NCBI GenBank assembly: GCA_027297085.1
Contig: JAPUIL010000650.1
Coordinates: forward strand, 1 to 9,016
DNA: 9,016 nucleotides
Source of the DNA: Verrucomicrobiota bacterium
GTDB lineage: Bacteria > Verrucomicrobiota > Verrucomicrobiia > Opitutales > UBA2995
Reading direction: 5' to 3'
The notes beneath the pieces are model-generated. The model was not told the DNA's origin. It saw nothing but the letters and a program-made list of their open reading frames with translations, and made no database searches. Within the stretch, counting starts at the first letter, position 1, and each line of letters begins with the position of its first letter. Below, piece after piece: positions 1 to 7,045 of this stretch. The position numbers were made by a program, and so were the translations under genes.

Positions 1-1447
1 CTTGCGCGAGGTTGGGTGTCTTTGCAAATTCACGATTTACAAGTAATCGGATCCATTGATTGAGGGTTGGGGAGGATTGTGTTTCCGAATCCAAAAGAAC
101 AGGGCGTTCTTGCTGAGGGCTATATTCTCCGTGCACCATGACGTTGCGGACACACTGTTCCAGCTCTCTAAAATTGCCCGGCCATCCATATCCTTTGGGC
201 ATAGAATTTCGAATCCATGCGGTTACTTCGCCGGTGAGGTTGTCCCGCTCCATAGGCCCTGCGATTTTTTCAGCCACAAAACTCACCAGTAAATCAAGCT
301 CGTATCGGTTCCCATGGAGCATTGAAACCAGCGGTGGAGTTTCAATTCTATCGGCGCAGAGCCGGTAGTAGAAGTCTTCCCTAAATCTGCCTTCTTGCAT
401 TTCCCTAGCGAGATCGCGGTTAGTGGCCGCCATAACTTTACCTTCGAAGGGTCTTGGCTTGGTATCGCCCAGCCGCTGGAACTGGCGTGTCTGTAACACA
501 CGCAACAGCTTTACCTGGACTGACGGATCCGTATCTCCGATCTCATCCAGAAATACGGTGCCGTAAGGACCGCATGATTCGAAGTATCCGGCCCGGTTTT
601 GCAGGGCGCCGGTAAAAGCACCCTTCTGGTGTCCGAACAGTTCGGACTCGATGAGCGTCTCGGACAGTGCTGATAAATTGATGGGGTAAAAGACCTGGCT
701 GTAGTTTGAACTGAATTTCCTAGTGTGTTCGTCGAAGGGAATAAAACGCGAAAATCCTATGGCTCTCGCGACCAGCTCTTTCCCGGACCCCGAAGGACCG
801 GTGATCAATGTGAAGACATTCTCCATGCGTAGAAAGAGGGAGCGCAAGTAGCGCTTCATGTCGTGCGTGAAAATGGAATTCCATACACGAGCACGTAGTT
901 GGGTCATGGCATCGGATTTACCTATGAGAGCGGATTGAGTGTGGTAAAACGCTCTGTAAATTTGGAAGAGAAAACTGGCCAGCTCCGTTTTCGAATAAAC
1001 GGCTTCCAGGTTTCTATTTCCGATGAACAGATAGTGGTCATAATCGTTTTGGAGATCAGTAAACGAGTCCCAGGGCACGTTCTTATCAGGTTTTTGGATA
1101 CAGTTTAAAATATACTTATCCATCGATAGTGCCAGGCGATGGTAGAGGAAAAAATAGACCAAATGCTCGTAGAGATAAAATTGCCTGTGACGTTCGGGAT
1201 TACGTAGCTTGGATATGATCGTGCGGCCCTTGGCTAGGAGTGATTCGCAGCGTTGATTCAACCGCCCGGCATTGGGATTCTGGGCGAGGCTGTTATCAAT
1301 TTCTACTTTTGCGGATTCGAAGTCCTTACCCAGTACCTTCCGGTTCAAATGCTGTCGTTCTTCGAGGAAAGGATTACAGTAAATAATCCGAACCAGGTCC
1401 TCTGCTTCCCGGCACTCAGAATCTGAATAAATCATCCTGTTAGGCAT
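1..1447 (-). CDS. Sigma-54 interacting transcriptional activator (AAA+), 3' end cut by window edge
   Basis: This gene encodes a bacterial enhancer-binding protein that uses ATP to open sigma-54 RNA polymerase promoters. From ATG 1447 the visible 482 residues show Walker A GPSGSGKE (217-224), the sigma-54-contacting loop GAFTGA (276-281), Walker B GTVFLDEIGD (296-305), sensor I AATNRDL (340-346), the arginine region FREDFYYRL (355-363) and sensor II GWPGNFREL (421-429). All core motifs are intact. The roughly 200-residue N-terminal region is helix-like and rich in aromatic and charged residues. It lacks a recognisable receiver, GAF or PAS domain, so the input signal is unknown. The frame is still open at base 1, and the Fis-type DNA-binding helix-turn-helix expected at the C-terminus lies outside the window. 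ATG 1435 is an alternative start; neither start has a clear Shine-Dalgarno. The gene is divergent from the VIT/VWA operon, which has a candidate sigma-54 promoter, so it is probably that operon's local activator (inference). Confidence 0.93.
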   Translation of the reverse strand, partial: MPNRMIYSDSECREAEDLVRIIYCNPFLEERQHLNRKVLGKDFESAKVEIDNSLAQNPNAGRLNQRCESLLAKGRTIISKLRNPERHRQFYLYEHLVYFFLYHRLALSMDKYILNCIQKPDKNVPWDSFTDLQNDYDHYLFIGNRNLEAVYSKTELASFLFQIYRAFYHTQSALIGKSDAMTQLRARVWNSIFTHDMKRYLRSLFLRMENVFTLITGPSGSGKELVARAIGFSRFIPFDEHTRKFSSNYSQVFYPINLSALSETLIESELFGHQKGAFTGALQNRAGYFESCGPYGTVFLDEIGDTDPSVQVKLLRVLQTRQFQRLGDTKPRPFEGKVMAATNRDLAREMQEGRFREDFYYRLCADRIETPPLVSMLHGNRYELDLLVSFVAEKIAGPMERDNLTGEVTAWIRNSMPKGYGWPGNFRELEQCVRNVMVHGEYSPQQERPVLLDSETQSSPTLNQWIRLLVNREFAKTPNLAQ

Positions 1448-1456
1448 ACAAAATAT

Positions 1457-1484
1457 GCTAGGTAAAATGTATAATATGTCTAGC
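1457..1484. promoter_or_regulatory. Inverted repeat GCTAG-N18-CTAGC in the divergent intergenic region
   Basis: GCTAG (1457-1461) and CTAGC (1480-1484) form an inverted repeat. The flanks also give a partial direct repeat, ATATGCTAG and ATATGTCTAG. The spacer holds the AT-rich TATTATAC (read on the minus strand), a possible -10 for the leftward activator gene. The repeat centre lies about 105 bp upstream of the candidate sigma-54 promoter at 1569. That is a usual distance for an enhancer site, so it could be the activator's own upstream activating sequence and autoregulatory operator. This is inference from position and symmetry only. Confidence 0.35.
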
Positions 1485-1521
1485 TGGAATCATATATTCT
1501 TTGGATATTTTGGAGTGTAGA

Positions 1522-1539
1522 TTTATATCTCCATATAAA
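1522..1539. repeat. Perfect inverted repeat TTTATAT-CTCC-ATATAAA
   Basis: Two 7-bp arms (1522-1528 and 1533-1539) are exact reverse complements around a 4-nt spacer. The repeat sits about 30 bp upstream of the candidate -24 element, where sigma-54 promoters often have AT-rich bending sites or an extra regulator site. No known regulator's consensus was recognised. The symmetry is real, but any function is speculative. Confidence 0.35.
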
Positions 1540-1568
1540 CCAGTAACTTGAAGAATTCTCAACTGAGT

Positions 1569-1584
1569 TGGCATCAGCTGTGCG
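1569..1584 (+). promoter_or_regulatory. Candidate sigma-54 (-24/-12) promoter for the VIT/VWA operon
   Basis: TGGCATCAGCTGTGCG fits the sigma-54 pattern TGGCAC-N5-TTGC. It has the invariant GG (-24) and GC (-12) separated by exactly 10 nt, with one mismatch in each box. Transcription would start near 1595, giving a short leader before ATG 1611. A sigma-54 activator gene lies immediately divergent, which raises the prior. A weakness is that the ribosome-binding-like AGGGTGA (1591-1597) would fall at or just before the predicted transcription start. Confidence 0.5.
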
Positions 1585-1610
1585 AATGTGAGGGTGAACC
1601 AAAAATAAAT

Positions 1611-3662
1611 ATGAGAAATCAAAATATAATACCGAATGATTCAACAATACTCTCCATCCGTGCACAGGCGCCTCGGCTGATCGCCCTGGTAGCCTTGGCC
1701 GTGGTTTGGGTTTTATTTGCGAACGATAGCCGTGCTGCGGGAACTTTGTCGTTAAAGTCGTCGAGCGATACACCCTTGGAAATTCGTGACCACCATGTCG
1801 ATGTTACGATCAACAACGGATTTGCCCGGACGGAAGTGACTCAGACGTTCTACAATTCGAATCAGAATGCCGTGGAAGGTCTCTATACGTTTCCTGTTCC
1901 CGAGCATGGGAGCTTATCAGAGGTTTCCATTTATTCCGGGGAAACGGAACTGCAGGGTGAAGTGGTAGAAAAAGTCCAGGCCGAGTCGATCTATGAATCG
2001 GAAACTGCACAGGGAAACCAGGCCGGTCTCACACAAAAGGAAGGTTACCAGGATTTCGAATTCTGGATAGCTCCGATTCACCCATTGAGTGATGTGCGGT
2101 TGAGGTTCGTTTATTATGAACCTCTGGTGCTTGACCATGGAGTTGGTCGGTACCTGTATCCGCTTGAAGAGGGTGGCACAGATGAAGTAACACCACAGTT
2201 CTGGAGTCGGAACGCTATAGTTAGTGGCAATTTCAGTATCGAAGTTGATCTTAAATCTGCGTGGCCGGTGGCGGATATCCGCACACCCGGATATACCACG
2301 ACGAATACGGAAACCGCTTCAGGTGTCACAGCCAGATATGTTTCAGATGGTGGATCCCTGGAAAGTGATTTCGTATTTTATTACCGATTGGAGGATAACC
2401 TGCCTGGCCGGGTGGAATTGATTCCTTACAAGGAAACCGATGACAAGCCGGGCACCTTCATGCTGGTTGTGACCCCCGGAATCGATCTCCAGCCATTGGA
2501 CCAGGGAACTGACTACATCTTCGTCCTGGATGTTTCCGGAAGCATGGGCGGTAAACTTGGAACGTTGGTCTCGGGCGTAAAAAAGACGCTGAAGACTTTC
2601 CGTCCGGAAGACCGGTTCCGTATCATCTTGTTTAACAACCAGTCTGATGAATTGACAAAGACCTGGGTCCCTGCGACGGCAGAACAAGTCGATCACGCTA
2701 TTAAGCTGTTGGATGGCGCTCGATCCGGAGGTGGAACCAATATTTATGCGGGACTGAAAAGTGCATTCAGGGGAATCGACAATGACCGGGTCACGAACCT
2801 GATCTTGGTTACCGATGGCGTAACTAACACCGGTATAGTTAATCCCAAACGATTCGAACAGCTCATGCAGAAGCACGATATCCGGTTTTTCGGATTTCTG
2901 CTCGGCAATCACAGTAACTGGCCGCTTATGAAAACGATCTGTGATGCGACCGGAGGATTTTACCAACCGGTTTCGAATAGTGATGACATTATCGGGCAGA
3001 TAATGTTGGCGAAAGGTAAGGTACTGTACGAAAGCATTCACGATTTTGATTTACGTATTAAAGGCGTGGATACCTTCGATGTTTCCCCTACACAAATTAA
3101 GAAAGTATTTCGTGGACAGCAGCTGGTGTTCTTCGGGCGTTATGCGGAAGGCGGTGAAGCTCGTTTGGAAATCGAAACACGGATATCCGGACAAAAGAAG
3201 TACTACACAACGGTGTTCAACTTCCCTGATATTGATACATCTAATCCGGAGATTGAGCGGCTTTGGGCTCTGAACCGCATTGAAACCCTGGAGCAGGCAA
3301 ACTCTCTAGGTAAGCTGGATTCAACCGAGTCGGACTCCGCGATCACCGACCTGGCTGTGCAATATCAGCTGGTGACGGACTACACTTCAATGATTGTGTT
3401 AACGGACGAACAGTTCCAGCGGCATGGCATTGACAGGCGTAATCAGGCGCGCATACAAGCCGAAAGAGCAGCGCAAATTGAACGTAACCGAAATCCGGTG
3501 ACAAACCGCCGCGTGGATTCCTCAAATCCTGCCTTTCAGCAGAATGCTCCCCGTCCAAATACCGGAGGCGGCGCGGGTGCCATATCTCCCTGGTTCGCCA
3601 GCTTGTTGGTCGGACTCCTGGTTCTAATGGTACGCAAAACATATAAATCCCAAAAATCTTAA
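1611..3662 (+). CDS. Secreted VIT/VWA domain protein with GlyGly-CTERM-like sorting tail
   Basis: This is a 683-residue exported protein of the inter-alpha-trypsin-inhibitor heavy-chain-like family. Residues 1-43 look like a signal peptide with a long n-region, a hydrophobic core near 22-37 and likely cleavage after SRAA. A VIT domain follows (about 44-170), then a von Willebrand A domain (about 300-470) with a complete MIDAS metal site: D307-x-S309-x-S311, T376 and D402. Next come a beta-rich region and a short charged, Gln/Arg-rich stretch (about 605-635). The tail has Pro-Asn-Thr-Gly-Gly-Gly (649-654), one hydrophobic span (659-674) and basic RKTYKSQK, the layout of GlyGly-CTERM rhombosortase substrates. 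The domain order matches the marine proteobacterial sortase-target family, but the nearby processing enzyme here is a rhomboid. The role is probably metal-dependent adhesion or protein binding at the surface. ATG 1611 is preferred because it starts just before the signal peptide; an in-frame TTG at 1548 would begin upstream of the candidate promoter. It is first in a three-gene cluster. Confidence 0.93.
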   Translation: MRNQNIIPNDSTILSIRAQAPRLIALVALAVVWVLFANDSRAAGTLSLKSSSDTPLEIRDHHVDVTINNGFARTEVTQTFYNSNQNAVEGLYTFPVPEHGSLSEVSIYSGETELQGEVVEKVQAESIYESETAQGNQAGLTQKEGYQDFEFWIAPIHPLSDVRLRFVYYEPLVLDHGVGRYLYPLEEGGTDEVTPQFWSRNAIVSGNFSIEVDLKSAWPVADIRTPGYTTTNTETASGVTARYVSDGGSLESDFVFYYRLEDNLPGRVELIPYKETDDKPGTFMLVVTPGIDLQPLDQGTDYIFVLDVSGSMGGKLGTLVSGVKKTLKTFRPEDRFRIILFNNQSDELTKTWVPATAEQVDHAIKLLDGARSGGGTNIYAGLKSAFRGIDNDRVTNLILVTDGVTNTGIVNPKRFEQLMQKHDIRFFGFLLGNHSNWPLMKTICDATGGFYQPVSNSDDIIGQIMLAKGKVLYESIHDFDLRIKGVDTFDVSPTQIKKVFRGQQLVFFGRYAEGGEARLEIETRISGQKKYYTTVFNFPDIDTSNPEIERLWALNRIETLEQANSLGKLDSTESDSAITDLAVQYQLVTDYTSMIVLTDEQFQRHGIDRRNQARIQAERAAQIERNRNPVTNRRVDSSNPAFQQNAPRPNTGGGAGAISPWFASLLVGLLVLMVRKTYKSQKS

Positions 3663-3665
3663 CGC

Positions 3666-4079
3666 ATGCGAATCATGAAAAAGTTTGTTTATCGTTTGTT
3701 TATTGTCGTTCTTCTGAGTGGTTCGGTATCGAGCTCGGCAGAAGGTAAATCCAGAATGCAGCGAGTAGCTTGGACTGATCGTAGCCTGAGCAATCCTCCG
3801 CTGGTTGAGCACAGCTCGATCGATTCCACAATAAGCCAGTTCTGGAATGTCACTTTGGTTCCAGAGTCAAAGGTGGAAACTGAGGTTGAGCCGAAGGTGA
3901 GCTATCGGAGTACTGTCCCGGCCAAACCAGGACCTTCAACTCGTGTATCACAAGATCGTAATACGAAAGAAAGAAGGGGTTACTTTGGTATCAACCTTTT
4001 CAATGTGATTCCTTTGATCGATTTTGTTCACGGGGAGGCTCAAACCACAAGTTTGGATCATGTTGAAGGACAGAAATAA
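3666..4079 (+). CDS. Small exported protein of unknown function
   Basis: I do not recognise this 137-residue protein. It starts with a probable signal peptide: basic MRIMKKFVYR, then hydrophobic LFIVVLLSGSV and small residues before AEGKS. The mature part is polar and rich in Ser, Thr, Pro and charged residues. It has no cysteine, no second membrane span and no sorting tail. A short hydrophobic segment, YFGINLFNVIPLIDF (about 106-120), near the C-terminus may be the functional or interacting part. The gene begins 3 nt after the VIT/VWA stop codon and overlaps the rhombosortase start by 20 nt, so translational coupling within one operon is likely. ATG 3675 is an alternative start that leaves the signal peptide intact. 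A periplasmic partner of the surface protein is possible, from position only. Confidence 0.72.
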   Translation: MRIMKKFVYRLFIVVLLSGSVSSSAEGKSRMQRVAWTDRSLSNPPLVEHSSIDSTISQFWNVTLVPESKVETEVEPKVSYRSTVPAKPGPSTRVSQDRNTKERRGYFGINLFNVIPLIDFVHGEAQTTSLDHVEGQK

Positions 4080-4731
4080 TATACGGCAGCTGCCCTGGTT
4101 CACCCTCTCGTTCGGGGTGGCTGCCGCTGTTCTTGGGTTACTCCCTGAGCACATCCAGGGTTTTTTTCAATTTGACCGTGATGAGGTTTTGAAGGGGGAG
4201 TACTGGCGATTATTTACGGGGCACTTTGTTCATTGGAATATGGACCATTTATTCTGGGACTTATCCGTATTTCTGATCTGCGGTGGTTTGTTGGAATGGT
4301 TTCGCAGACCATTCATGGTAGGCATCAGCATTCTAGGTGCGGTCATCGTATCCCTTGGTTTGTTATTCCTGCAACCTGAAATGATTTACTACCGGGGACT
4401 GAGTGCCATTGATATGGGACTGGTGGCCGCCTTTTGTCTTATAGCGATTTCCTACTGCAGGTTAAGAAATCGGAAAGTGATGGAAAGGCTCTGGTGCTTG
4501 TGCTTGGGAGCCTGTTTGGTTAAGCCGGTTTTGGAGGCCTTTTTGGGGACGACCTTTTTTGTAAGCGAATTTGGTTGGGGAATTCAGGCCAGCCCTCTAT
4601 CTCACGTTTTCGGTATACTTACCGGATTGATTATCGCTTCTGGGATTTTTCTTTGGAAAAGATTTTTGAATCGCCCTGGCTACAACCACACGAGCCAGAC
4701 CCACAGGCCTTCGGAGATTTCCATTTTTTGA
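4060..4731 (+). CDS. Rhombosortase-like rhomboid intramembrane serine protease
   Basis: This is a 223-residue polytopic inner-membrane protein of the rhomboid fold, close in layout to rhombosortase (RrtA type). Rhombosortases cleave GlyGly-CTERM tails after export and allow surface attachment or release. The characteristic loop GEYWRLFTGHFVHWNMDHL (47-63) precedes the active-site helices. The probable nucleophile is Ser115 in RGLSAIDMG (112-120) and the partner His182 in PLSHVFGILTG (179-189). The length suits a minimal six-helix enzyme. Canonical rhomboids have GxSG, whereas here Ala follows the serine. ATG 4060 is chosen; an in-frame TTG at 4024 would overlap the upstream gene by 56 nt. The first gene of the operon encodes its likely substrate. 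The last 101 bp overlap, in antisense, the gene for the FeoB-associated small protein. Rhomboid assignment is strong; rhombosortase subtype is well supported by context but not proven. Confidence 0.85.
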   Translation: MLKDRNNIRQLPWFTLSFGVAAAVLGLLPEHIQGFFQFDRDEVLKGEYWRLFTGHFVHWNMDHLFWDLSVFLICGGLLEWFRRPFMVGISILGAVIVSLGLLFLQPEMIYYRGLSAIDMGLVAAFCLIAISYCRLRNRKVMERLWCLCLGACLVKPVLEAFLGTTFFVSEFGWGIQASPLSHVFGILTGLIIASGIFLWKRFLNRPGYNHTSQTHRPSEISIF

Positions 4732-4804
4732 AGGTGTGCCGTCCCAGGTACATGGTAGCGCCGAGGACAAGAAGGACGACCAGAATGGTATCGAGTGAAA
4801 ACAT
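4631..4804 (-). CDS. FeoB-associated Cys-rich membrane protein
   Basis: This 57-residue protein has one N-terminal membrane span (LDTILVVLLVLGATMYLG, 4-21), then a basic stretch (HTFKKWKSPK) and a cysteine cluster, CGSGSCGCS (Cys34, Cys39 and Cys41). That layout matches the small FeoB-associated Cys-rich membrane proteins found after feoB in many bacteria, which are thought to assist ferrous-iron transport or bind iron at the inner face. ATG 4804 lies 2 nt after the feoB stop codon, so it is probably translated by coupling with feoB. A longer open frame exists upstream, but it would run inside feoB in another frame. The 3' part overlaps the 3' end of the rhombosortase gene by 101 bp on the opposite strand. 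Confidence 0.82.
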   Translation of the reverse strand: MFSLDTILVVLLVLGATMYLGRHTFKKWKSPKACGSGSCGCSQGDSKIFSKEKSQKR

Positions 4805-4806
4805 GG

Positions 4807-7035
4807 CTAAAATAGATAGGTTCCGACCTGGTAGCAGAACACGGCTCCTATCCAGGCGAGGATTGTCATATATAGGAAGGAAGCAACCGCCCATTTTATT
4901 CCTGCTTCCTTGATTATAATGGATGTGGTGGCACCACACTGCGAGCAGAGGGCAAAGAAGACCATGAGTCCTATAACGACCGGGACCGTATAGATAGGAG
5001 TACCAGCTCGTTCGCCTTCCTGCCACCGACTATTTTTTAACGCTGCCCGTAAGTGCCCGTCTTCTTCGTCCACGTCACCTCCGAGGCTGTAAATGATGCC
5101 CAGGGTTGAAATAATCACCTCGCGGGCCGGGTAGCTCGCCAGAACGCTGATGGATATGCGCCAGTCGAAACCAGCTGGCTCAAAGATGGGTTGAACGGCT
5201 TTGCCGATGCGTCCCATGTAGCTTTGATTAATTTGTGCACCTGCAAGGGTCAGGCCAAATTCGCGTGCTAAATCCGAATCTTCATTTTCCAACTGAGCGA
5301 GGATGGCTTCTTCGGAACCAGCACCGTCCGCTACTTTGTCGGCAACAAAGGTAGCTTGAATTTCAATCTCCTGAGCTTCAGAACGTGGGAAGTAGAGGGA
5401 GGCCCAAATGATAATTGTGATGACGAAAATGATTGTGCCGGCTTTTTGCACAAATTCCCAACCGGCTTGCCACATGCGATAGCCGACATCGCGCATACGT
5501 GGAGCTCGATACTTCGGTAGCTCCATGATAAAGGGTTGAGACCTTGTTTTTAAAATAAAGCGGGTAACAAACCAGGCCGTAGGAACCGCTACGACCACTC
5601 CGACAAAGTGCATGAGAAAAAGCGTGAATCCGGCCCACCAAGGTCCATAGACCGGTTCGATGAAGGCGCCGATACAGAGGATGTAAACTGGCAATCGGGC
5701 CGAACAACTCATGAAGGGGGCTACAAAAACAGTGGTGAGGCGAGCCTTGGGGTCCTCGATGGTGCGCGTCGCCATGATGCCGGGAATCGCGCAGGCGTAG
5801 CTTGAGAGCAGGGGAACAAAGCTCTTTCCATTCAGCCCGCACCAACTGAAGAGTTTATCCATAATGAAGGCCGCTCGAGCCATGTAGCCGCTATCTTCCA
5901 GAAGGGAAATAAAAGCAAAAAGGATAAGTATCTGAGGCAGGAAAATCAGAAATGCGCCAACTCCTTCAATTACCCCGTCCAACACGAGACTTTTCAGCAT
6001 AGGAGTGCCCTCCAGAGCTGGGCCAATAAGATTCTGCGCCCAAATCTTGCCTGCTTCGATGACGTCCATGACCGGCCCGGCCCAAGAGTATACAGCCTGA
6101 AAAACCACATACATCATTGCGACAAAAGCAGCCAGTCCCCAGCCCCGGTGCAGTAATAGCCTGTCGATAGATTCGGTGGCTCCATAAGCAAGTTGTGCGT
6201 CTTTCAACACGATTCCACCAATGAGGCCATCGATGTGCCGGTAGTGTAGCATGGCCTCGGCGACCAACGGATTCATACCGTCTTTGCGTATAAATTCTCG
6301 CGCTTTAACCACTTCACGTTCTGCTTCCTCGGGGCTGACCTTGAGGCGTTGCACTTCGGCGGAATGGGTGTCGAACAACAGGCGATGGGTTTCGCTTTCG
6401 CTGAGCAGTTCTTCTCCGACGCAGGGCAGTGTGGCTTTCAAATGATCGATCGCCAATTTCATGGATTCGGGCCACTTGATTTCCGGCAGAAGCTTGGGTT
6501 CCTCCATGAGCTGTATCACGGCCTTCTTTATTTCTTCGGTGCCTTTTCCTTTGGTTCCCACGGTTGGAATAACCGGCACGGCCAAACGACCTTTCAGTAA
6601 ATTGAGATCGATTTGCTGACCGGATCGGGCAACCGAGTCCCATTGGTTCAGGATCAAAACCATGGGGATTTTCAGAGTGGCGACCTGTGAGGCGAGAAAT
6701 AGGTTGCGGCGCAGGTTCGTGGCGTCGGCCACGAAAAGAATCAGGTCGGGTTTGCCGATTTCCTCAAAACGGCCATTGAGCACGTCGATAACAACACGCT
6801 CGTCGGGCGAGTGGGCCGAGAGGCTGTAAGTCCCAGGCAGGTCTAGCAGTTCCGCGGTGGTGTCCCCCAGCTTCATGGTACCAGCCTTCCGGCTGACGGT
6901 GACTCCCGGATAATTGCCGGTTCGCTGGCGCAATCCAGTCAAATTATTGAAAATCGTGGTCTTGCCGGTGTTCGGATTGCCAATCAAGGCGATGCGAAGG
7001 GTGCGCTTAGGCGCGGGCGAAACAGCAACTTCCAT
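4807..7035 (-). CDS. feoB: Ferrous iron transport protein B
   Basis: FeoB is the inner-membrane Fe(II) permease with a cytosolic GTPase domain. From ATG 7035 it has 742 residues, a normal length. The GTPase shows G1 GNPNTGKT (19-26), G3 DLPGTY (65-70) and G4 NQWD (130-133). A helical GDI-like spacer follows (about 170-290), then the membrane domain. Gate motifs are FLPQILILFAFISLLEDSGY (365-384), GKSFVPLLSSYACAIPG (403-419, Cys414), SCSARLPVY (443-451) and SYPAREV (634-640). The conserved cysteine pair is ALCSQC (695-700). The form SSYACAIPG replaces the more familiar GFGCNVPA, a known-looking variant. An upstream ATG at 7107 would add 24 residues that only overlap feoA in another frame, so 7035 is preferred, 10 nt after the feoA stop. 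It is the second gene of a feoA-feoB-Cys-rich operon. Confidence 0.97.
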   Translation of the reverse strand: MEVAVSPAPKRTLRIALIGNPNTGKTTIFNNLTGLRQRTGNYPGVTVSRKAGTMKLGDTTAELLDLPGTYSLSAHSPDERVVIDVLNGRFEEIGKPDLILFVADATNLRRNLFLASQVATLKIPMVLILNQWDSVARSGQQIDLNLLKGRLAVPVIPTVGTKGKGTEEIKKAVIQLMEEPKLLPEIKWPESMKLAIDHLKATLPCVGEELLSESETHRLLFDTHSAEVQRLKVSPEEAEREVVKAREFIRKDGMNPLVAEAMLHYRHIDGLIGGIVLKDAQLAYGATESIDRLLLHRGWGLAAFVAMMYVVFQAVYSWAGPVMDVIEAGKIWAQNLIGPALEGTPMLKSLVLDGVIEGVGAFLIFLPQILILFAFISLLEDSGYMARAAFIMDKLFSWCGLNGKSFVPLLSSYACAIPGIMATRTIEDPKARLTTVFVAPFMSCSARLPVYILCIGAFIEPVYGPWWAGFTLFLMHFVGVVVAVPTAWFVTRFILKTRSQPFIMELPKYRAPRMRDVGYRMWQAGWEFVQKAGTIIFVITIIIWASLYFPRSEAQEIEIQATFVADKVADGAGSEEAILAQLENEDSDLAREFGLTLAGAQINQSYMGRIGKAVQPIFEPAGFDWRISISVLASYPAREVIISTLGIIYSLGGDVDEEDGHLRAALKNSRWQEGERAGTPIYTVPVVIGLMVFFALCSQCGATTSIIIKEAGIKWAVASFLYMTILAWIGAVFCYQVGTYLF

Positions 7036-7045
7036 GGCAGCGGGA

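Noticed and set aside
1548..1562. TTGAAGAATTCTCAA as a second Fur-like box before the VIT/VWA gene.
   Set aside because: The symmetry does not fit the 7-1-7 Fur core; only the outer TTGA/TCAA arms pair, around an EcoRI-like centre.
2343..3041. Minus-strand 232-codon frame inside the VIT/VWA gene.
   Set aside because: It is opposite the VWA domain with its full MIDAS motif; the antisense protein is unrecognisable and lacks a context for expression.
4805..5026. N-terminal extension of the Cys-rich protein frame to ATG 5026.
   Set aside because: The extension lies within feoB in another frame. The protein of the expected family size starts at ATG 4804, just after the feoB stop.
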